NCBI GenBank assembly: GCA_003222755.1
Contig: QHXA01000226.1
Coordinates: forward strand, 1 to 13,334
Direction: 5' to 3'
Origin: Acidobacteriota bacterium
Lineage (GTDB): Bacteria > Acidobacteriota > Terriglobia > 20CM-2-55-15
DNA length: 13,334 nt
A program made the position numbers and the translations under genes. Positions 7,187 through 13,318 of the stretch are shown piece by piece. A model generated the notes under the pieces. The model made no database searches. It was not told the origin of the DNA and worked only from the letters and a program-made list of their open reading frames with translations. The number at the start of each line of letters is the position of its first letter. Position 1 is the stretch's first letter.

Positions 7187-9046
7187 TCAATCTCCGTGCA
7201 CCCCTCCAGGGTGCTTCACGTAGATGTCCGCGCCGGCTTTCAGGAATTCCACGCTTTTCTGATCCATCGCTTGCTTCACTTCTTCGGTGATTTTCATGGA
7301 GCAGAACTGCGGTCCGCACATGCTGCAGAAATGCGCGAGCTTCGCGCCGTCTTGAGGGAGCGTCTCGTCGTGGAAATCTTTAGCGGTAGTGGGATCAAGG
7401 CTCAGATTGAATTGATCTTCCCAGCGGAATTCGAATCGCGCTTTGCTGAGCGCATTGTCCCGCTCTTGAGCGCCGGGATGACCCTTGGCGAGATCGGCCG
7501 CATGGGCGGCAATCTTGTATGCGATGACGCCATCTTTGACATCCTTCTGATTCGGGAGGCCCAGGTGTTCTTTTGGGGTGACGTAGCACAGCATTGCCGT
7601 GCCGTACCAGCCGATCATGGCGGCGCCGATCGCGCTGGTAATGTGATCGTAGCCGGGCGCGATGTCCGTCGTCAGCGGGCCCAGCGTATAGAACGGAGCT
7701 TCGTGCGTGAGCTTCAATTGAAGCTCCATGTTTTCCTTGATTAAATGCATTGGAACATGACCGGGACCTTCGATCATGACTTGACAGTCCTGCTTCCAGG
7801 CGATCTTGGTTAGCTCACCCAATGTCGCAAGCTCACCCAACTGCGCTTCATCATTCGCATCCGCGATCGAGCCCGGCCGCAAACCATCGCCAAGACTGAA
7901 TGAGATATCGTAGGCGCGCATGATCTCGCAGATCTCTTCGAAGTGGGTGTACAGGAAACTTTCTTGATGGTGCGCGAGACACCATTTGGCCATGATTGAT
8001 CCGCCGCGGCTGACGATTCCGGTACGCCGATTTACCGTCCACGGAATGTAGCGCAGGAGAACGCCGGCATGGATCGTGAAGTAGTCCACGCCCTGCTCGG
8101 CCTGTTCGATCAGCGTGTCCCGATACATCTCCCAGGTGAGTTCTTCCGGCCGGCCGCCTGCTTTTTCGAGCGCCTGATAAATGGGAACTGTCCCGATCGG
8201 CACCGGCGAATTTCGCAAGATCCATTCGCGAGTTTCGTGAATGTTGCGGCCGGTGGACAGATCCATCACCGTATCTGCTCCCCAGGTGATGCTCCAGCGC
8301 ATTTTCTCGACTTCATCTTCGATGGAACTCGAGATCGCGCTGTTGCCGATGTTGGAGTTGATCTTCACCAGGAAGTTGCGGCCGATGATCATCGGTTCGG
8401 ATTCGGGGTGATTGATATTTGCGGGAATGATGGCTCGACCGCGCGCGACCTCGTCGCGAACAAATTCCGGCGTGATGTATTTCGGAATGCTCGCCCCGAA
8501 AGACTCGCCGGAATGCTGGAAACAAAGACTCGACCGGTCGTCGGAAGCGAATTGAAATGCCTGCTCTCGACCGAGATTTTCGCGGATTGCCACGAATTCC
8601 ATTTCCGGAGTGATGATGCCCCGGCGCGCATAACCCAGCTGCGTCACTGCGCCACGATTTGCGGCTTTCCTGGGCTTCCGCTTCAGACCCGCGAATGCCT
8701 GATGCCGCACGCGGCCCTGACTCTTCTCAGCGTGTTTGAAGCTGAGATACCCATTGTCTTCCGGACGAACTTCACGGCCTTCGTATTCCAAGGTGTCGCC
8801 GCGTTCCACAATCCACTGCAAACGTAATGACGGCAATCCTTGCTCTACATTGCACACCTGCTGGGAATCGCCCCACGGACCTCTCGTGTCGTAGACTCGC
8901 AGCCGCGCGCCGTCCCTGGTCAAGATCTCGCGCAAAGGTACGCGGACCGAAGGATGCAGCTTGCCTTGGATGTAGATGCGTTCGCTGGCGGGAAACGCAG
9001 TGTCGAGGTAGGCAGAATCCTTAAATTCGAGTTTCGAAGTGCTCAT
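7187..9046 (-). CDS. thiC: Phosphomethylpyrimidine synthase ThiC
   Basis: Radical SAM enzyme that rearranges aminoimidazole ribotide into hydroxymethylpyrimidine phosphate, the pyrimidine half of thiamine. All 619 residues are present: an N-terminal ThiC-associated domain (about 15-95), the barrel domain ('GRAIIPANINHPESEPMIIGRNFLVKIN', split here as residues 203-230), 'VMIEGPGHVPMH' (423-434), and the C-terminal cluster-binding motif CxxCx4C with C574, C577 and C582 ('CSMCGPQFC'), which holds the [4Fe-4S] cluster in this non-canonical radical SAM family. The ATG is preceded by GGGAG (9053-9057) at 6-nt spacing, inside a TPP riboswitch, so expression should fall when thiamine diphosphate is plentiful. 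It lies downstream of yjbQ and an erpA-like Fe-S carrier gene on the same strand, a fitting context for a cluster-dependent thiamine enzyme. Confidence 0.97.
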   Translation of the reverse strand: MSTSKLEFKDSAYLDTAFPASERIYIQGKLHPSVRVPLREILTRDGARLRVYDTRGPWGDSQQVCNVEQGLPSLRLQWIVERGDTLEYEGREVRPEDNGYLSFKHAEKSQGRVRHQAFAGLKRKPRKAANRGAVTQLGYARRGIITPEMEFVAIRENLGREQAFQFASDDRSSLCFQHSGESFGASIPKYITPEFVRDEVARGRAIIPANINHPESEPMIIGRNFLVKINSNIGNSAISSSIEDEVEKMRWSITWGADTVMDLSTGRNIHETREWILRNSPVPIGTVPIYQALEKAGGRPEELTWEMYRDTLIEQAEQGVDYFTIHAGVLLRYIPWTVNRRTGIVSRGGSIMAKWCLAHHQESFLYTHFEEICEIMRAYDISFSLGDGLRPGSIADANDEAQLGELATLGELTKIAWKQDCQVMIEGPGHVPMHLIKENMELQLKLTHEAPFYTLGPLTTDIAPGYDHITSAIGAAMIGWYGTAMLCYVTPKEHLGLPNQKDVKDGVIAYKIAAHAADLAKGHPGAQERDNALSKARFEFRWEDQFNLSLDPTTAKDFHDETLPQDGAKLAHFCSMCGPQFCSMKITEEVKQAMDQKSVEFLKAGADIYVKHPGGVHGD

Positions 9047-9052
9047 TTCATA

Positions 9053-9137
9053 CTCCCTTCGTCGGCATTATCCGAATCAGGTTCTAGGGGTCGATCCCTT
9101 TTGGGACCCTCTCAGCAATGAAGCTCCCCCGGAAGAG
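9053..9137 (-). promoter_or_regulatory. TPP riboswitch (THI element) controlling thiC
   Basis: Read on the - strand, the segment has the hallmarks of the thiamine-diphosphate aptamer: the GGGGGAGC strand, 'CTGAGAGGGT' (9106-9115), 'GAACCTGAT', and 'GGATAATGCCGACGAAGGGA' at the 3' end. The P4/P5 arm can pair UCGG with CCGA. The thiC ribosome binding site GGGAG (9053-9057) is the last part of the element; the 5' strand CTCTT (9133-9137) can pair with it (with two G-U pairs), so ligand-stabilised P1 would cover the RBS directly. I see no separate terminator hairpin between the aptamer and the ATG, which favours translational control; the pairing is inferred by hand. Confidence 0.95.
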
Positions 9138-9146
9138 AAAATGTTG

Positions 9147-9164
9147 AATGGTCCATGGACCATT
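9147..9164. repeat. Perfect 18-bp palindrome between erpA and the thiC riboswitch
   Basis: AATGGTCCATGGACCATT is identical to its own reverse complement. It lies 8 nt after the erpA stop and 9 nt before the riboswitch on the - strand. A TATAAA on the - strand (9163-9168) overlaps its edge. It may be a dimeric-regulator operator or a terminator stem for yjbQ-erpA; only a short, weak U-rich tract (ATTTTC) follows on the - strand, so a classic intrinsic terminator is doubtful. Confidence 0.6.
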
Positions 9165-9172
9165 TATAGTTT

Positions 9173-9502
9173 CTACACGCTAAATGAACTACCGCAGCCG
9201 CAAGATCCGGCGACATTCGGGTTATTGAACTTAAAACCGGCTCCATGCAGGCCTTCGATATAGTCGACCTCGGCGCCATCCATATAGAGGAGGCTCTGCT
9301 TATCGACAAAGACTTTCAAACCATCGAATTCGTAAATCTGATCGCTCTGGTCGTTGAAGTTTTTGTCAAACCCCATGCGATATTGAAAGCCGGAGCAACC
9401 ACCGCCCACAACCTGGATGCGCAGACCGGCGTAAGGCTCCGGTTGTTCGGACAGGATTTCCTTGACCTTGTCTTCCGCCTTCTTCGTTAACATGATTGCC
9501 AT
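9173..9502 (-). CDS. erpA: A-type iron-sulfur carrier protein, ErpA-like
   Basis: Small (109 residues) HesB/IscA-family protein that receives Fe-S clusters from the assembly scaffold and passes them to apo-enzymes. The three cluster-binding cysteines are present: C36 in 'GGGCSGFQY' and C101/C103 in the C-terminal 'CGCGSSFSV'. The 'CSGFQY' and 'CGCGSSFS' forms are closer to ErpA than to IscA or SufA. The ATG at 9502 lies 1 nt after the yjbQ stop codon, and its GGAG ribosome binding site sits inside the end of yjbQ, so the two are translationally coupled. Downstream on the same strand is thiC. ErpA-type carriers feed [4Fe-4S] enzymes, so ThiC and the nearby radical SAM protein are plausible clients; that is inference. 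Confidence 0.93.
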   Translation of the reverse strand: MAIMLTKKAEDKVKEILSEQPEPYAGLRIQVVGGGCSGFQYRMGFDKNFNDQSDQIYEFDGLKVFVDKQSLLYMDGAEVDYIEGLHGAGFKFNNPNVAGSCGCGSSFSV

Positions 9503-9503
9503 A

Positions 9504-10001
9504 TCACTTTTCTCCTATGCCCATCGCTTGAATCCGAATCGAACGCTCACGCGGTCCATCGAACTCGGCCATGATAATGCTTTGCCATTCACCGAGCACC
9601 ACATCGCCATCCGCAACCGGTAAGGCCAGCGATGTCCCGAGGATCAGCGACCGCAGGTGTGAATCCGCATTGTGACGATCGCAGTCCGACCACGCCGGAT
9701 CATTGTGCCGGTAGTACACGTCCTTGTTAATTGCCTGAGCGAAATAAGCTTTCACGTCGTGGATCAGAGCATCCTGCCATTCATTGATGAAAACACCGCT
9801 AGTCGTATGCAGGGAAGATACAATGACGGACCCCGCTCGAATGCCAGACGATTTGACGAAATCGCGAACGAGGCCGGTCAGGTTCTGGAGTTCCTCGCGG
9901 CCCTCGGTTTGGACTTTAATGAGAGTGCTGGCTACTCGATAAGTTCCGGTTGCTATCTCAACGGTAGGTTGGTCTAAAGCTTTCGGTGAAGCAGAAGACA
10001 T
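9504..10001 (-). CDS. yjbQ: YjbQ family protein (secondary thiamine-phosphate synthase type)
   Basis: The 165-residue product matches the UPF0047/YjbQ family end to end: 'HTTSGVFINE' (65-74), 'YYRHNDP' (96-102), 'DRHNADSHLRSLILG' (108-122), 'GEWQ' (137-140) and 'EFDGPRERSIRI' (146-157). The conserved His/Asp set suggests a metal site. E. coli YjbQ can replace ThiE weakly, giving thiamine phosphate; the main role of the family is unsettled. Its position two genes upstream of thiC fits a thiamine role, although the TPP riboswitch is downstream and would not control yjbQ itself. A possible RBS (AAAGGGG, about 10013-10019) is 11 nt from the ATG, a rather long spacing; no better ATG is available nearby. 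Confidence 0.92.
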   Translation of the reverse strand: MSSASPKALDQPTVEIATGTYRVASTLIKVQTEGREELQNLTGLVRDFVKSSGIRAGSVIVSSLHTTSGVFINEWQDALIHDVKAYFAQAINKDVYYRHNDPAWSDCDRHNADSHLRSLILGTSLALPVADGDVVLGEWQSIIMAEFDGPRERSIRIQAMGIGEK

Positions 10002-10015
10002 CTTTTTTTGGACCC

Positions 10016-10104
10016 CTTTAGAGCAGAGTTATCGACTGGAATCTAGCCGTTGGTGCAAGCGCACATTATACACAAAAATTATAGCCTTGAACTCCTGCTC
10101 TTTA
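10016..10104. promoter_or_regulatory. Divergent promoter region between yjbQ and the DUF59 gene
   Basis: The 116-nt gap between the divergent genes is AT-rich in its centre. On the - strand (yjbQ direction) there are two TATAAT hexamers, at 10065-10070 and 10078-10083, but no convincing -35 at the right distance. An imperfect inverted repeat flanks them: AGAGCAGAGTT (10020-10030) and AACTCCTGCTCT (10090-10101), differing by one bulged base. No clear promoter is seen for the + strand gene. Functional meaning is not established. Confidence 0.35.
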
Positions 10105-10117
10105 CTGGTGAAAATCT

Positions 10118-10624
10118 ATGATCGTGTTGATCTATCTGCTCCTCGCCGTACCTGTTCTGATCATTGTCGGAATTGTTTTCGCCGTCCGCCGGCAGTCGAC
10201 CATAACCCCATCGTATTCACAGCAAGCGCAGGAAGAAGACGCCAGGATCTACGCAGAATCGACTAGGGTAATGGAAGCGACCGTCGCCGATGCCCTCGCG
10301 GCCAAGGCACGGGACCCGCGCCTGGCCGAGATGTCGCAGGAAGACCTCGTCTATGAAGTGTTGAAGGAATGTTATGACCCTGAAATTCCGCTCAACGTGG
10401 TCGACCTCGGATTGATTTATGAGGTGAAAGCCGACACCGATGGAGTCCATGTCAAAATGTCAGTCACTTCGCCCGCCTGCCCTTCAGGCTCTGTAATCGC
10501 TGACGACATCAAGACGAAATTGACCGACGCAGGATTCCCCAACCCGAAAGTGCAGATTGTGATGGAACCGGCTTGGACGCCGCAGCGGATTTCCGAAGCA
10601 GGGCGCAAAACGCTGGGAATTTAA
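10118..10624 (+). CDS. Membrane-anchored DUF59/MIP18-family (SufT-like) iron-sulfur assembly protein
   Basis: The C-terminal 95 residues are a MIP18/DUF59 domain: 'YDPEIPLNVVDLGLIYEV' (86-103), 'TSPACPSG' with the conserved C121, and 'PAWTPQRISEAGRKTLG' (151-167). Proteins of this family (SufT, PaaD, eukaryotic MIP18/CIA2) assist maturation of Fe-S enzymes. The N-terminus is different: a strongly hydrophobic helix (about 2-23) followed by RR (24-25), predicting a single membrane anchor with the DUF59 domain in the cytoplasm, then a polar, probably helical linker (about 30-75). Most DUF59 proteins I know are soluble. The ATG at 10118 has only a weak GGTGA upstream; the strong hydrophobic helix right after it argues the N-terminus is real. 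It is divergent from yjbQ-erpA and is followed by a large hairpin. Confidence 0.88.
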   Translation: MIVLIYLLLAVPVLIIVGIVFAVRRQSTITPSYSQQAQEEDARIYAESTRVMEATVADALAAKARDPRLAEMSQEDLVYEVLKECYDPEIPLNVVDLGLIYEVKADTDGVHVKMSVTSPACPSGSVIADDIKTKLTDAGFPNPKVQIVMEPAWTPQRISEAGRKTLGI

Positions 10625-10689
10625 TAGCCAAAAGGCACAAAATTCACAAAAAGGAAATACCTTTTGTGATTTTGTGCCTTTTGTGGCTA
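10625..10689. terminator. Long AT-rich hairpin between convergent genes (bidirectional terminator or palindromic repeat)
   Basis: The arms 10625-10654 and 10660-10689 pair over about 28 bases around an AAATA loop: TAGCC/GGCTA (5), then AAAAGGCACAAAA with its complement (13), TCACAAAA with its complement (8) and GG/CC (2), interrupted by bulges of 2, 1 and 1 nt. It starts directly after the DUF59 stop and ends 4 nt before the radical SAM stop, so it fills the whole convergent gap and could stop transcription from both sides. There is no separate U-tract, and the composition is unlike the neighbouring coding DNA, so a mobile palindromic element is an alternative. Confidence 0.7.
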
Positions 10690-10693
10690 CTTC

Positions 10694-12811
10694 CTACCGT
10701 CTGTGGGTTAGCTCAATCTTCACCAGTTCCGTTTTTTCATTGGCGCCGAGATTTTTCCCGAACGTCAGTTCCTGCATCATCTGCTTCATCTTCTCAGCTT
10801 CCCGGGCTTTCTGGCGGGCAATGCGTTCTTCCTCGGCCGCAGTCTGCGGCTCCTCGCCACGTTCACGGACCCGAGCGACATCCGCAGGATTCAGCACCAG
10901 ATTGTGATCATAATTGTCAAGCGGGACCGCATGGCCGCCGGCGTAAACGCCATGCTTTCCATACTTCTTATTCCACTCGGCGACCGTCGCTGTCTTGTAC
11001 ATGTTTTCGATGATCTTCCGCCAGCCGATCCCGGTATTGTAGGCGCAGAAGGAGATCTCACCCAGTTGCGTCGCATAAGGAATGATGCACATTTCGGTGC
11101 GGCGGAAGTCGTAGTTGAACAGGTCTTGAAACCACATTCCGGCGACGAACAGGAAATTCCAGGGGTCGCTGCGCCGCTTCTGGATGTCTTCGACCGTCCG
11201 ATCACCCGAGACCTTTCCATAACTCTTTCCGGAAAGACCGAACGACTTGTCGAACTTCCTCATAATATCCAGTAGCGTCAGGCTGGGTGGGGCGCCAAAC
11301 GGGTTGTAATTCTTCAAGAGCGCTAGGCCCATCATCGCATTGGAGAACCATTTACCGCGCCCGGAGTCCGTGATTTTTTGCATGTCGGCCACGAGACCGG
11401 GAATATTCAGGAACTGCGGAACCGGCGCAAACTCCTTGGTCTCTTTATTGATCATCATCGCCGTTCCGACACCGCAGTTGGGATGGCAGCCGCAACTGAC
11501 CTGTCCCCAGTCGGCGCCTGGGCCGTGGACGAGATCGGCGAAGTCGGCAAACGCTCCCATCATCGATAACGGAAACCAGTCGCGTGTGGGTTCGGTGATG
11601 CCAACCTGCGACTTCACGTCGTTCGCAAGGTGAGATAGCGTATAACGCTGGCGCAGCCTACGATCGGGGGTGATGTCTTCATCACGGCCGGTGAAGGAAA
11701 CGGGCTGGAAGGCGATGAAGGCAATCTTCTTGGGATTGTCCATCGCGAAGCGGATGATCGAGCCCACCTGGTCGTTGTTGATGCCGTTGACGAGCGTGAC
11801 AACGAGAATGATCTCCACGCCGGCCTCATGCAGGTTATTAATGGCGCGGAGCTTTACATCAAAGAGGTTGCCGATCTGCCGGTGGCTATTCGCATCGTTG
11901 CCGATACCGTCGAACTGCAGGTATGCATACCGCAGTCCGGCTTCAGCCGCTTTCTTCGCAAACTCTTTACTCTTTGCGAACTCGATTCCGTTCGTTGCGG
12001 CCTGCACGCTGGCGTAGCCGAGCTTGCGCGCATAGGCGACGGCATCTAGAAAATACGGCGACATGGTCGGTTCGCCGCCGGAGAACTGGATCGACATCTG
12101 GCGGCGCGGCTTGATCCTTATCGCGTTATCCATGATCTCCATGATCTCCTCCCAGGTCAGCTCGTGAACGTAGCCCACCTGGTTGGCATCCATGAAACAG
12201 GGATCGCACATCATGTTGCAGCGGTTCGTGAGATCGACGGTCAGAACAGCGCCGCGGCCGTGCCGGATCGTGCTGCTGCCGTGATTGTGAAGGTCCTTAT
12301 CGGCGTGGGCCGGAATGTCGCGGCCGGGGAAGTTCTTTTCAATCCATTCCAGGAACTTGACGTCGATTGCCATTAAGTCTTCGGTCGTGCCGTGTTGTGG
12401 ACAATCTTTCACCATCCAGACCTGGCCGTTTCGCTCGATGATGTTGGCCTTGACCTCACCCACTTTCTCATGAAGGAGCTTCGTCCAATCCGCCTTGCCG
12501 CTCGTGATGGCTTCACGAGCTTCCCTCACACACTGGGGGCAGAGCGAATCGGTTTGCCGCGGCCATCCCAGTACGGGCTTGGTTTTTTGCCAGGACTTCA
12601 AAAGCGGCTTTTCTGTCCATTTCGGCGTGAATGCCGGGTTGGGATTGAAGCGGTTGAAGTACTCGACCGTATTGAAGGCCAACCCAGCCCCATAGCAGAC
12701 TGCGGCGTCGACATACTTCATGACGCGCTTACTGAATTTCGTTTTCACATGGGCTCGGGCGGCGTAGTCGGTCTGAGGAGCATCGACCAAAGTTTCTTCC
12801 GAACTAGACAA
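10694..12811 (-). CDS. Radical SAM protein resembling tetraether/membrane-spanning lipid synthases (Tes/MSS-like)
   Basis: The 705 residues contain, in order: a basic N-terminal region, a rubredoxin-like metal module with CPQC (C91, C94) and 'DCPQHG' (C137, H140), the radical SAM site CxxxCxxC (C198, C202, C205 in 'TNRCNMMCDPCF'), the SAM-binding 'FSGGEPT' (243-249), a later cysteine group CGCHPNC (C440, C442, C446), further cysteines C575 and C589, and a charged helical tail (about 655-685). This layout is that of the MJ0619/Tes group, which in archaea joins lipid tails by C-C bonds; related bacterial enzymes are linked to membrane-spanning fatty acids. No cobalamin-binding domain is seen. 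The start is TTG at 12811: GGAGG lies 4 nt upstream and an in-frame TAA three codons upstream rules out a longer protein. Specific function is inferred; older annotation would call it a pterin methyltransferase. Confidence 0.85.
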   Translation of the reverse strand: MSSSEETLVDAPQTDYAARAHVKTKFSKRVMKYVDAAVCYGAGLAFNTVEYFNRFNPNPAFTPKWTEKPLLKSWQKTKPVLGWPRQTDSLCPQCVREAREAITSGKADWTKLLHEKVGEVKANIIERNGQVWMVKDCPQHGTTEDLMAIDVKFLEWIEKNFPGRDIPAHADKDLHNHGSSTIRHGRGAVLTVDLTNRCNMMCDPCFMDANQVGYVHELTWEEIMEIMDNAIRIKPRRQMSIQFSGGEPTMSPYFLDAVAYARKLGYASVQAATNGIEFAKSKEFAKKAAEAGLRYAYLQFDGIGNDANSHRQIGNLFDVKLRAINNLHEAGVEIILVVTLVNGINNDQVGSIIRFAMDNPKKIAFIAFQPVSFTGRDEDITPDRRLRQRYTLSHLANDVKSQVGITEPTRDWFPLSMMGAFADFADLVHGPGADWGQVSCGCHPNCGVGTAMMINKETKEFAPVPQFLNIPGLVADMQKITDSGRGKWFSNAMMGLALLKNYNPFGAPPSLTLLDIMRKFDKSFGLSGKSYGKVSGDRTVEDIQKRRSDPWNFLFVAGMWFQDLFNYDFRRTEMCIIPYATQLGEISFCAYNTGIGWRKIIENMYKTATVAEWNKKYGKHGVYAGGHAVPLDNYDHNLVLNPADVARVRERGEEPQTAAEEERIARQKAREAEKMKQMMQELTFGKNLGANEKTELVKIELTHRR

Positions 12812-12961
12812 GCTACCTCCTTACGATAGGGCGCGATTGTACAGGTTGTCGAGATTACGGAGGCCGTTGGAGCTGGCCATCGAAACGAGGGGGTAAGAAT
12901 AGCTCAACGAATTTGGCATCTTCAACACAAATCTCCGGCAACTACCAAATTTTCGAACGGA
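12812..12961 (-). promoter_or_regulatory. Intergenic region upstream of the radical SAM gene, weak promoter candidate
   Basis: This 150-nt gap lies between folB and the radical SAM gene, both on the - strand. The only promoter-like pair I see is TTGAAG (12920-12925) and TATTCT (12896-12901) with 18-nt spacing, each matching four of six consensus bases. A small inverted repeat, CGAATTTGG (12908-12916) and CCAAATT (12945-12951), overlaps the -35 side. The GGAGG ribosome binding site is at 12816-12820. The size of the gap suggests the radical SAM gene has its own promoter. Confidence 0.25.
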
Positions 12962-13318
12962 TTAGCGCGAACGAGCGATCTCGATGGAAACGTGACTCAC
13001 CCGCGGTTCCACCACTGGCGACATTTTTCGGACGAGGATTCGGACCTCCGGCGTCGGGAAATCGGCCAGTATCCGGCTAGCCAGAAGTTCCGCCAGAGTC
13101 TCGATTAAGTGAAAATCCCGGCTCCGGCAGACCTCCATCACCAGCGTGGCGACCTTGGAATAATCCAGCGCGTCCTTCAGCGAATCGGAACGGGCAGCAC
13201 GGGCTGCATCCGTCCAGACCTCCACATCGATCGAGAGGCGTTGTCTGATCGTTCGTTCTTCCGGAGTGACACCGATAGCGTCCACGCAGTCGATCGAGGA
13301 TATCAGGATGCGGTCCAT
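12962..13318 (-). CDS. folB: Dihydroneopterin aldolase FolB
   Basis: Cleaves 7,8-dihydroneopterin to 6-hydroxymethyl-7,8-dihydropterin and glycolaldehyde in folate synthesis. The 118 residues span a complete family domain: 'GVTPEER' (E21), 'DALDYSKV' (Y53), 'HLIETLAELLASRIL' (E73) and 'RILVRKMSP' with the catalytic lysine K98; these correspond to the Glu, Tyr, Glu and Lys of the S. aureus enzyme. The ATG at 13318 starts the conserved 'MDRILISSIDCVDAIGV' at the usual place, but no clear RBS is visible in the 16 bases left before the window edge, so it may be coupled to an upstream gene outside the window. It is on the same strand as the Tes-like radical SAM gene, 150 nt upstream of it. Confidence 0.93.
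   Translation of the reverse strand: MDRILISSIDCVDAIGVTPEERTIRQRLSIDVEVWTDAARAARSDSLKDALDYSKVATLVMEVCRSRDFHLIETLAELLASRILADFPTPEVRILVRKMSPVVEPRVSHVSIEIARSR

Noticed and set aside
8069..8827. Open frame of 252 codons on the + strand
   Set aside because: It is the antisense shadow of thiC, whose family match is complete.
9043..9051. Two-codon mini-ORF (ATG AAA TGA) overlapping the thiC start on the - strand
   Set aside because: Its ATG is only 1 nt from the GGGAG, too close to be used for initiation; probably a chance overlap.
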